A stretch of 9,630 bases of DNA, taken from NCBI GenBank assembly GCA_005789925.1, contig SXWG01000128.1, positions 1 to 9,630 of the forward strand, in the 5' to 3' direction. Both the position numbers and the translations under genes were made by a program. Position 1 is the first letter of the stretch; each line of letters begins with the position of its first letter. Shown in pieces: positions 1-5,671 of the stretch. The DNA comes from Actinomycetota bacterium (lineage in GTDB: Bacteria > Actinomycetota > Acidimicrobiia > Acidimicrobiales > Ilumatobacteraceae). The notes under the pieces were generated by a model. That model did not search any database. It worked only from the letters and a program-made list of their open reading frames with translations, and had not been told where the DNA came from.

Positions 1-1
1 G

Positions 2-502
2 GTCACCTTCGACGGCACGCCGGCCACGCTCCTCGGCGCCGACGGCCAGGGCTGGGCGATCCTCGAGCGCATGCTCGACATCGCCGTGGTGGCCCTGGCC
101 GCCGAGCAGGTCGGTGGCGCCCAGCTGTGCCTCGAGATGGCCGTCCAGTACGCCAAGGACCGGGTGCAGTTCGGCCGGCCCATCGGCTCGTTCCAGGCCA
201 TCAAGCACAAGTGCGCCGACATGTTGCTCGAAGTCGAGTCTGCGAAGTCGGCTGCGTACTACGGCATGTGGTGTGCATCAGAGATGAACGACGAACTCCC
301 GTCAGTCGCCTCGCTCGCCAAGGCCTACTGCAGCGAGGCGTACTTCCACGCTGCAGCAGAGAACATCCAGATTCATGGCGGTATCGGTTTCACCTGGGAA
401 CACCCAGCACACCTGTACTTCAAGCGTGCAAAGTCGAGTGAACTGCTCTTCGGTGATCCGACGTATCACCGTGAGCAGCTCGCGCAGCGCATCGGTATCT
501 GA
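2..502 (+). CDS. Acyl-CoA dehydrogenase, C-terminal part (5' end outside window)
   Basis: This is a flavoprotein that would oxidise an acyl-CoA at the alpha-beta bond during fatty-acid or steroid side-chain breakdown. Only the last 166 codons are present; the reading frame is open from base 2, so the Met at 71 is internal. In fragment numbering, residues 50-69 hold the C-terminal-domain signature R-x-QFGRPIGSFQAIKH. Residues 124-134 (IHGGIGFTWEH) and RAK at 142-144 match the family's flavin and subunit-contact region. The medium-chain type has a catalytic Glu in a YEG motif after this point. Here the stretch reads LLFGD (148-152), so the active base is either elsewhere or supplied differently, as in the branch of bacterial FadE proteins with GGIGFTWE. 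The first 76 codons have almost no A/T-ending codons and the remainder have many (see findings). The substrate is not predictable. Confidence 0.93.
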   Translation, partial: VTFDGTPATLLGADGQGWAILERMLDIAVVALAAEQVGGAQLCLEMAVQYAKDRVQFGRPIGSFQAIKHKCADMLLEVESAKSAAYYGMWCASEMNDELPSVASLAKAYCSEAYFHAAAENIQIHGGIGFTWEHPAHLYFKRAKSSELLFGDPTYHREQLAQRIGI

Positions 503-522
503 ACCATCTCGCAGCCTGTGTC

Positions 523-568
523 GCCTGACATAGCGGTGTCGCAGATGTGCTGTCATCGCCCGTCAGGC
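523..568 (+). terminator. Possible long hairpin between the acyl-CoA dehydrogenase gene and the next gene
   Basis: A perfect 7-bp inverted repeat GCCTGAC (523-529) / GTCAGGC (562-568) encloses 32 bases, which hold a second small inverted repeat GATG (544-547) / CATC (554-557). It lies 20 bases after the acyl-CoA dehydrogenase stop and before the next gene on the same strand. There is no T-run, so it is only a tentative terminator or 5' leader structure. The 88-base gap also holds a direct repeat GTGTCGC (518-524 and 536-542) and an 11-bp dyad AGTGAGTCACT (577-587) just ahead of the next start codon. I see no clear promoter boxes. Confidence 0.3.
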
Positions 569-590
569 CAAACAAGAGTGAGTCACTGAC

Positions 591-1040
591 GTGTTCATAT
601 TCCTCGTCTGCATGTCGGTGGTGATCGTATTTGTGATTGCCGCTGTCACTGTCGGCCGCGAGGCGCGCCGTCTTGATGCGGTCGCACCACGCGCCGTCTA
701 TGACTTTGAGGTCGCCGTCGCATTCGTGGCCGATGCTCTTCCTGAAGCGACGCAGGCCCGACTGACACCTGACGAGCTTCGTTCGCTGCTGGTCGCTCAC
801 ATGCGTTGGCTGCACGCCAAGGGGTTACAACCGGACAAAGTCGTCGATCGTCCCCAGGACATTGATGAAGTGCTCATCGTCGATGAATTGACGGTTGCTG
901 CCTACATGTTGGGCGCAGCAGAAGAGAGTGGCATCGAGGTGCTCGACGACGTCGATGTGGTGAACGTGGTCGAAGCGCACCTCGCGTATTTCGACGCGAT
1001 CGGGGCGATTGGTCCGGAGCCTGAAGGAGAATCGTTGTAG
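591..1040 (+). CDS. Uncharacterised membrane-anchored protein, 149 aa
   Basis: I do not recognise a named family. Residues 1-21 form one hydrophobic helix (FIFLVCMSVVIVFVIAAVTV) with no charge before it and the basic GREARR just after it. By the positive-inside rule this favours an outside N-terminus and a cytoplasmic C-terminal domain. Residues 35-145 are acidic and look alpha-helical. They include a conserved-looking segment with LTPDEL and HMRWLHAKGLQP (61-82), followed by an Asp/Glu/Val-rich stretch (DVDVVNVVEAH). The start is GTG at 591 with a weak purine-rich site (AAGAG, 574-578). The next in-frame ATG, at 612, would cut into the membrane helix, so I keep the GTG. The gene ends 15 bases before the stop of the opposing gene. 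No metal-binding or catalytic motif is visible. Confidence 0.8.
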   Translation: MFIFLVCMSVVIVFVIAAVTVGREARRLDAVAPRAVYDFEVAVAFVADALPEATQARLTPDELRSLLVAHMRWLHAKGLQPDKVVDRPQDIDEVLIVDELTVAAYMLGAAEESGIEVLDDVDVVNVVEAHLAYFDAIGAIGPEPEGESL

Positions 1041-1048
1041 GTCGACGT

Positions 1049-1071
1049 GTCTGGTTCAATGCGAATCAGAC
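1049..1071 (+). terminator. Hairpin at convergent gene junction
   Basis: The arms GTCTGGTTC (1049-1057) and GAATCAGAC (1063-1071) pair over nine positions with one G-T wobble and a 5-base loop. The hairpin sits between the plus-strand stop at 1038-1040 and the last codons of the minus-strand HAD gene, and includes that gene's stop codon (1056-1058). The wobble is tolerated in plus-strand RNA but becomes a C-A mismatch in minus-strand RNA, so it should work better for the plus-strand gene. There is no T-run, which is common for terminators in high-GC actinobacteria. The function is inferred. Confidence 0.45.
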
Positions 1072-2948
1072 GAGAGCACGTCGAAACCAGCGAGCCACTG
1101 TGTGACTCGGCGTTCGCTCTCGCGTGCTTGCGTCGCGACTTTGTTCGTGCCGACCACTGGTCGCAGGATGGTGCGTACTTCGGCATTCTCGCCAAAGCCG
1201 TCTGCGTATTGCACTGAACCAAGCAGGCGTGCCTCCGCGACCGTGGGGTGGGCGAGGAGTCGCATCATCGGCTGTGCGAGCATATGGTCAGGTCGGCCGG
1301 CCGTGAAGAGTCGTGCCACCAGTTGTTCATTGACTGTGATGAAGTCGCGTGCTCCGGCCTGAAGTTGATCGATGATCTCGCGTGAGTGCACGGGTCCACG
1401 CAACACTGCTTCACCTTCTGCATAACCCGACACCGATGGCTCGTTCGCCTGGAACATCGCTTCGATGACAGGAACGGCGCCCGCCAGCGCGGCATGAAAT
1501 TGACGATGACGAGGAAAGCCCGTGAGCCACGCCGACATCGCCTGATTGTTCAATGGGTATGACGCCCAGAGCAGACCAAGGTAGATGCCTTCGAGATGGC
1601 CGTGCCATCCGATGAGACGTAGACACCGCTCGAGGCTCGCTTGCACTGATCCACGCCAACCAACATCAACAAAACCGACGCGATGGGCGGTCAACAAGCT
1701 GGAGTTACTTAAGTAGTCGGACAACTGTGCGAGCCGAGAACTCGCGACGTTGACGATGTCACCCTCGATGTCTCGGAACACGTGTGACAGTGCGCGACGC
1801 GAGTTCTTGTCGTGGATGACCGAGTCGGAGGTCAAGTCGTGACGCGCGAGAACATCACGGTACGACTCGACGTCGAGATCGATGCGCGCGAAGTGTTCAC
1901 GAGTCGGTGCCGCCCACAGCCCACCAGTGAGATTGTCCATGTCATGGTCGCTGATGCCGCCGGCCAATGCGGGTAGGTACAGCGAGCGACGCGAGAAATG
2001 CAGGTAGCCATGTGAGCCTGAGGGTGTGCGCACGAAATTTGTCGTGATGTCCTCGAGCATCTTGCAGTCACGCGACGTGAAACTGAGGAAGTCGAGATCA
2101 TGCGCTCGCGCCGTGTGCAGTGCATATGCCGTGAAACCGGCCACCATGGGTCCGAGATGGGCGTACCCCAAGGCGTGGGCATCGCCGCTGTCTGGTTCGT
2201 ATTCGTTCACCGCTCGAGCAACGACCGCAGACTCAAGCACGGGCGTCACATTGTTCGCAGGTGGTGCGGCGGGGCGAATGTGATCGTGGGGGTGGGGCAA
2301 CACCGCAGCGGTCATGCCGACACGTTCTGCGCCGAGGCCGTCGACTTCGTGCTTGTCGCCGATGTGCAGGCCTCTCTTCGGGTCGAGGTTCAACTGGTTC
2401 GCGACGAGACCGAGCAAACCGTCGCGCTTTCCCGAACCCATGTCGCCCGAGACGAACACATGGTGCATGTCGAACCCGTGCCGTGCGAGCCATGCCGAGA
2501 TTGTCTCGGTGGAGTGATACATGTCGGACACTGCGACGATCGTCTTGCCCTTCGACTGCGCGTAGTTAAAGAGTGCTTTGCCGTTGTCCCGCACGGTGAT
2601 GAGCGACGTCTCGACATCGATCTCGGTCGTCACGGCGTCATCGACGTCGACTCGTCCGGCGAGGTCGCGGTTGAATCGCATCCAGATGTCATGGAGCGAC
2701 ACTTCGACCGAACCGGTGTCGTTGAATCGTTCGCGTCGCGCCAGGCGTTCGGCGCGCATTCGACGACGGACGAAGGACTCGCGGTCAATGTCGCTCACCC
2801 AGATGCGATCAGCGAGCGCCTCGTGCAACACGCTGAACACATGCACGTAGTGACTGACAGAGCGTTCTATGAGAGTGTCGAACACGTCGAACGACACCCA
2901 CGTCGCCTTGTCGATGAGAGGAAGGACCTCGGCGTGAGAAGTCATCAC
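1056..2948 (-). CDS. HAD-superfamily protein of COG5610 type, 630 aa
   Basis: Residues 15-220 form a haloacid-dehalogenase (HAD) domain. Motif I is FDVFDTL with nucleophile Asp21, motif II is Ser141 in VAVSDMY, motif III is Lys174 in GSGKRDG, and motif IV is HIGDKHEVDG (196-204). The +2 position after Asp21 is Phe23 rather than the Asp of ordinary HAD phosphatases, and an Asp follows at +3. The remaining ~400 residues match the second domain of COG5610 proteins, with LSFTSRDCKML (288-298), a VGFVDVGWRGSVQASL segment and IEAMFQANEPS. Such proteins are predicted hydrolases often found in polysaccharide or glycosylation loci; the reaction is unknown. No membrane segment or signal peptide is seen. 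The GTG start overlaps the upstream stop by 4 bases (GTGA), and an ATG follows directly at 2945, so either could be used. It is probably co-translated with the GT2-like gene upstream. Confidence 0.85.
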   Translation of the reverse strand: MMTSHAEVLPLIDKATWVSFDVFDTLIERSVSHYVHVFSVLHEALADRIWVSDIDRESFVRRRMRAERLARRERFNDTGSVEVSLHDIWMRFNRDLAGRVDVDDAVTTEIDVETSLITVRDNGKALFNYAQSKGKTIVAVSDMYHSTETISAWLARHGFDMHHVFVSGDMGSGKRDGLLGLVANQLNLDPKRGLHIGDKHEVDGLGAERVGMTAAVLPHPHDHIRPAAPPANNVTPVLESAVVARAVNEYEPDSGDAHALGYAHLGPMVAGFTAYALHTARAHDLDFLSFTSRDCKMLEDITTNFVRTPSGSHGYLHFSRRSLYLPALAGGISDHDMDNLTGGLWAAPTREHFARIDLDVESYRDVLARHDLTSDSVIHDKNSRRALSHVFRDIEGDIVNVASSRLAQLSDYLSNSSLLTAHRVGFVDVGWRGSVQASLERCLRLIGWHGHLEGIYLGLLWASYPLNNQAMSAWLTGFPRHRQFHAALAGAVPVIEAMFQANEPSVSGYAEGEAVLRGPVHSREIIDQLQAGARDFITVNEQLVARLFTAGRPDHMLAQPMMRLLAHPTVAEARLLGSVQYADGFGENAEVRTILRPVVGTNKVATQARESERRVTQWLAGFDVLSSDSH

Positions 2949-3709
2949 TTGCGGCGTAGTCGGCGCACGATGCGACGCACCACACCCGGTCGCGCAGCAC
3001 TCAAATGGAATTCACCAAGTGCGTGCACGAGTCGCACTTGCTCGACCGGCACGTTCGGAGTCTCGTGCCATGCGTACTTCCACAAGTCACCCATCGCTTT
3101 TTGGTAGCGGAAGTCCAGTTGCAAGCCATGTTCCAGGTCGAGCACTTCTGGAGACAGCACTGCGTGGCGTTCGCTGAGTTGCCACTGCAGGAGCAAGAGC
3201 CGATTCGACGTGCCGACATACCGCACGATTGCAACGAGCAATTCATGGACTTCCCGTGGTTCATACAGGCTTCGTATCTCGCCGAGATGTGCCGCGAGCC
3301 AGGAGGTCTTCACGACGAGTGCGCCCGGCTGCACCATGCCGAGGCCGAGCACTGTCGTTGGGGTGGCAGCAAGTGCATGTTCGCCGAGTACCAGTCGGTA
3401 CACCTCGCGCGTGGACGGTGGTTGACCTTCGAGCAACAAGTACGTGCTCGGGTGAATGAGTGCATCAGCGGTCGACTCCAAGGCCGGTTCAGCGAGGGCC
3501 GCGAGAGTTCGCTCGAGACCGTCTTCATACAGCCGCACTCCGGGGGTGACGATGCACAACCAGTGGGCAGCAGTCTGCAGAATCGCGCCACCCAGAGTCG
3601 CAAGGGATTCGCATTCGACGATGTCGACACGGTCAGCGAGGCGCTCTGCCACCATGTGTCCGGCGGCAACGTCGTCGGTGCGGACGGTGATAATCGCGAG
3701 CGCTGTCAT
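2945..3709 (-). CDS. Degenerate glycosyltransferase-2-like protein, 254 aa
   Basis: The order of elements resembles a GT-A (family 2) fold. There is an N-terminal strand ALAIITVRTDD (3-13), then a segment ATLGGAILQTAAHWLCIVTPGVRLYEDGLERTLAAL (37-71), which lines up with the usual pattern 'new-N-x-G, A-R-G-x-W-I-x-F-L-D-x-D-D, L-x-x-x-x-L-E-x-L'. The metal-binding DxD is replaced by T-P-G (55-57). A later piece, MVQPGALVVKTSWLAAHLGEI (125-145), looks like the acceptor-side 'pga-vv-r-s-L--G' part. The tail (residues 245-254, RRIVRRLRRK) is strongly basic and may contact membrane lipid. This is a fold-level guess from pattern, not a firm family assignment. Loss of DxD means it may be metal-independent, non-catalytic or a partner of the coupled COG5610-like protein. 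The start is the ATG at 3709; the upstream spacer is 52 bases. Confidence 0.75.
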   Translation of the reverse strand: MTALAIITVRTDDVAAGHMVAERLADRVDIVECESLATLGGAILQTAAHWLCIVTPGVRLYEDGLERTLAALAEPALESTADALIHPSTYLLLEGQPPSTREVYRLVLGEHALAATPTTVLGLGMVQPGALVVKTSWLAAHLGEIRSLYEPREVHELLVAIVRYVGTSNRLLLLQWQLSERHAVLSPEVLDLEHGLQLDFRYQKAMGDLWKYAWHETPNVPVEQVRLVHALGEFHLSAARPGVVRRIVRRLRRK

Positions 3710-3761
3710 TGCTCGTCAGTGTACGGCAGTGCGCACGACGGGTCGGAACACGCCAAAGTGC

Positions 3762-4568
3762 TCAGATCATCATGTTGAAATTGTCGACGACTGCATTGCC
3801 GATCGTGGTGTCGCCCACAACATCGACGCGGCTGCGTGCGTCGGAGCCGGAGATTCGACCGCAGGCGAGGGCGATGAATGTGTTGCTGTCCATCGACACT
3901 TCGGCGCGAACCTGTGGCGGCCGAATCGACACGACAGCTGCTCGACCATTGGCGACCGTGACGACGACGTTGCGTGTCACTGGTCCGGTCACATTCAAAA
4001 CGACGGTCTCGCCCTCTGGTGTGGCTGCTCGTTTGCCGACGACAATCGGCACGGTTCGTAACAAGCGATCGACCGAGAGGTGAGCGCTCGGAGAATCGTC
4101 GTTTCCTGGAAGACCGAGGGCTGTGCGGATGTCCTGTTCGTGGACCCAGCAGTCCATGACGCGAATATGCAGAAAATCAGCAAGCGTCCCTGGCCCAGTC
4201 GGCGTCACCATCTCTTTTGCGAAATATGCATCGTCGCCGCTCTTCAACGCTGACAAACGAGTGACGACGAGTTCATTCCATTCAGCAAGCACTTCGACGC
4301 CGAGCTTGCCGCGACGCTGTTCGACCTCGTTTTCGTTTGCTGCTCCGATCGGGTTCTTCACGTACTCGCGTTGCGGAGCCTTGACCGTGCTCGCTGGCAG
4401 GCCATGCAGGAACCGTTCTGTGCCGATCATGTGCGAGACGTTGTCCTGTACCGACCAGCCCGGACACAACGTCTGGGTCTTCCATTGTTTCTCGTCGAGC
4501 GTCGCGCACAGGGCGGAGATAGACGCCCAGGTGTGTTCGAGTTTTTCGATGGTGTCTGTGGGAATCAT
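3762..4568 (-). CDS. Maleylpyruvate isomerase-family (mycothiol-dependent type, DinB-fold) protein, 268 aa
   Basis: Residues 5-150 are a DinB-like four-helix domain, with CPGWSVQDNVSHMIGTERF (35-53) carrying metal-ligand candidate His46 and VMDCWVHEQDIRTALG (137-152) carrying Asp139 and His143. In the characterised mycothiol-dependent maleylpyruvate isomerase the corresponding pair is Glu-x3-His; here it is Asp-x3-His, a variant I recall from actinobacterial relatives. Residues 165-268 form an SCP2-like C-terminal domain, ending with SNTFIALACGRISGSD and VDVVGDTTIGNAVV. Known members use mycothiol as cofactor; the true substrate here is unknown, and many relatives are annotated only as 'TIGR03083/86-type' proteins. 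The ATG at 4568 is preceded by a weak site in GAAAGCGG. It lies 57 bases downstream of the DsbA-like gene on the same strand, and that gap contains a tandem repeat. The neighbouring mycothiol-linked gene supports a shared thiol chemistry. Confidence 0.88.
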   Translation of the reverse strand: MIPTDTIEKLEHTWASISALCATLDEKQWKTQTLCPGWSVQDNVSHMIGTERFLHGLPASTVKAPQREYVKNPIGAANENEVEQRRGKLGVEVLAEWNELVVTRLSALKSGDDAYFAKEMVTPTGPGTLADFLHIRVMDCWVHEQDIRTALGLPGNDDSPSAHLSVDRLLRTVPIVVGKRAATPEGETVVLNVTGPVTRNVVVTVANGRAAVVSIRPPQVRAEVSMDSNTFIALACGRISGSDARSRVDVVGDTTIGNAVVDNFNMMI

Positions 4569-4576
4569 GTTGCCGC

Positions 4577-4605
4577 TTTCAATCAGTGTGGTTTCAATCA
4601 GTGTG
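4577..4605 (-). repeat. Tandem 15-bp repeat upstream of the isomerase-like gene
   Basis: Two copies of TTTCAATCAGTGTG (4577-4590 and 4592-4605) lie with a period of 15 bases in the 57-base gap before the ATG at 4568. Read on the minus strand they are CACACTGATTGAAA twice, and the downstream copy ends at the weak ribosome-binding region (GAAAG). Direct repeats like this can be an operator for a regulator binding one face of the helix, or a simple replication-slippage duplication. No promoter can be named with confidence. Confidence 0.8.
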
Positions 4606-4625
4606 ACGTAGTGCGAGCGGACGGG

Positions 4626-5315
4626 TCACGGCGCGGGGTTCATGATGGTGGGCCACTGGCGTGCACCGAGATATGGGGAGAACAGGTCACCGATCATCTT
4701 CATGTCCAAGTTCAGCTTCGGGGTCTTCAACTCGTACAGGCCTGGGAACCTGCTGTAGGCCACAGTCAATTCCCACAATTCCACTGCGCGCTCTTTCGGT
4801 GGTGCGGGTACGACAACGGGGCCGAACACCGCGCGTCCGCCCGGAATGATGATGATCGGCACACCGAAACCACCGTGCAACCGCACTGCCTCATCGTGGT
4901 CGTTGCGGACGTCATCGTGAGTCGTCTCGTCAGCGAGAGCTTCGTCCCATGCTTCGATCGGTAGGCCAGCTTCTGCAAGCAGTTCGCGCGCCACCACAGG
5001 GTCGTACGGCCGACGACCTTCGATGTGCAACGCGTGACCGCATGCCTCGTAGTAGCGGCCACACCAATCCATGTCACGACGACGGAGCCACGCGGCGACA
5101 CGCATGGGAGTCCAGCCATATGCGATGTCGCGTTCCCACGGATGCTTGCCACCGTCGACCCGGTTCACTTCTTCGAGACTGAAGAACTTCCAATCGATCT
5201 GTAGTCCGGTCGTCTCACTCACGTCGCGGATCCATCGCGATGTTTGATAGGCATAGGGGCACATCGAATCGAAGTAGAACTCGATGCGCTCGGGAAGTTC
5301 GACGCTCACTGCCAT
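4626..5315 (-). CDS. DsbA-fold oxidoreductase-like protein resembling mycothiol-dependent nitroreductase Rv2466c, 229 aa
   Basis: This is a thioredoxin/DsbA-fold protein. The active-site loop is FDSMCPYAYQTSRWI (15-29), so the motif is C19-P-Y-A22 rather than C-x-x-C: the first Cys is kept and the second is Ala. The helical insert includes IAYGWTPMRVAAWL (64-77) and CGHALHIEGRR (92-102). The cis-Pro is P153 in FGVPIIIIPGGRAVFGPVV. The C-terminal SRFPGLYELKTPK (188-200) matches the Rv2466c-like layout. Rv2466c reduces nitro compounds with mycothiol and has CPWC; I recall many actinobacterial paralogues with CPWA. A one-Cys version would fit monothiol reduction or a mycothiol-transferase role. 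The start is supported by a strong GGAGG site (5321-5325) five bases before the ATG. It leads the minus-strand run and faces the small gene at 5399 across a palindrome. Confidence 0.88.
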   Translation of the reverse strand: MAVSVELPERIEFYFDSMCPYAYQTSRWIRDVSETTGLQIDWKFFSLEEVNRVDGGKHPWERDIAYGWTPMRVAAWLRRRDMDWCGRYYEACGHALHIEGRRPYDPVVARELLAEAGLPIEAWDEALADETTHDDVRNDHDEAVRLHGGFGVPIIIIPGGRAVFGPVVVPAPPKERAVELWELTVAYSRFPGLYELKTPKLNLDMKMIGDLFSPYLGARQWPTIMNPAP

Positions 5316-5339
5316 GGTGCCCTCCGATGACGGCTGTTG

Positions 5340-5357
5340 CAGATGAAACTACATCTG
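5340..5357. promoter_or_regulatory. Perfect palindrome in the divergent promoter region (operator candidate)
   Basis: CAGATG (5340-5345) and CATCTG (5352-5357) are perfect inverted repeats separated by AAACTA. This is the typical size of a dimeric repressor site (for example TetR- or MarR-type). It lies in the 83-base gap between the divergent starts at 5315 (minus) and 5399 (plus). The minus-strand reading of the spacer, TAGTTT, is a fair -10 hexamer about 31-36 bases before the minus-strand ATG; no good -35 is visible. No regulator gene is in the window. The rest of the gap shows only the GGAGG of the minus-strand gene. Confidence 0.5.
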
Positions 5358-5398
5358 GACGGCGGTCTGCGGACGAGCCGGCGACTACCGTGAGCGTC

Positions 5399-5623
5399 AT
5401 GGAACGGCCCACGAAGTTCGAACACAGTCGGTTTCTCGGTGACAAGCGCACCCAGTTGGTGTACGACCTGGACGACTGGTCCGACGAGGACGTCATCAAC
5501 GACATTGTCGACGCCGGTGTCGGCCTCACCTTCGGGCCCGATTCACTCGCCGAGGCTCGCAACCGTGGATACACCTTGGCGATGCCGGGTAAGACGCGTC
5601 GCATGCGCAAGCCACGCCAATAA
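5399..5623 (+). CDS. Small uncharacterised protein, 74 aa
   Basis: I do not recognise a named domain. From the chosen ATG the protein begins MERPTKFEHSRFLGDKRTQ, then has an acidic middle (VYDLDDWSDEDVINDIVDAG). It continues with a FGPDSLAEARNRGY segment, which I believe recurs in actinobacterial small proteins, and ends with a basic tail (GKTRRMRKPRQ). The contrast of acidic core and basic tail suggests a nucleic-acid or protein-binding role, but that is inference. The start is chosen because the protein-like pattern begins there. GTG at 5390 would add three residues, and the open frame extends upstream to 5240, but that part overlaps the opposing gene. It is a possible first gene of a two-gene unit with the hydrolase 48 bases downstream. 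No signal peptide, Cys or membrane helix is seen. Confidence 0.72.
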   Translation: MERPTKFEHSRFLGDKRTQLVYDLDDWSDEDVINDIVDAGVGLTFGPDSLAEARNRGYTLAMPGKTRRMRKPRQ

Positions 5624-5649
5624 TCGTGGACAGCGCGCCACTGCAACGC

Positions 5650-5667
5650 CGATCAAGAGCGTGATCG
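5650..5667 (+). promoter_or_regulatory. Palindrome around the ribosome-binding region of the hydrolase gene
   Basis: CGATCA (5650-5655) and TGATCG (5662-5667) are perfect inverted repeats around the spacer AGAGCG. It ends five bases before the GTG at 5672. The spacer contains the best purine-rich stretch ahead of that start (AAGAG, 5655-5659), so in RNA the site would lie in the hairpin loop. It could tune translation or be an operator; it could also be chance. Confidence 0.35.
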
Positions 5668-5671
5668 CATC

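Noticed and set aside
420..815. Minus-strand open frame of 131 codons
   Set aside because: It overlaps both plus-strand genes and the gap; composition is typical of an antisense shadow.
2100..3107. Long plus-strand open frame of 335 codons, antisense to the HAD gene
   Set aside because: The minus-strand protein has clear HAD motifs across this region; the antisense translation is rich in His, Arg and Cys with no recognisable domain and also runs through the gene junction at 2945. It is a GC-driven shadow.
3005..3778. Plus-strand open frame of 257 codons
   Set aside because: Antisense to the GT2-like gene, of odd composition, and without family features; it spans the intergenic gap to 3762.
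4371..4964. Plus-strand open frame of 197 codons
   Set aside because: It crosses two real minus-strand genes and the gap between them, with no domain pattern.
5240..5398. N-terminal extension of the 74-aa protein
   Set aside because: The upstream part overlaps the opposing DsbA-like gene and its promoter region, and is Arg/Ser/Thr-rich without a protein-like pattern; the ATG at 5327 would leave only 11 bases between divergent starts.
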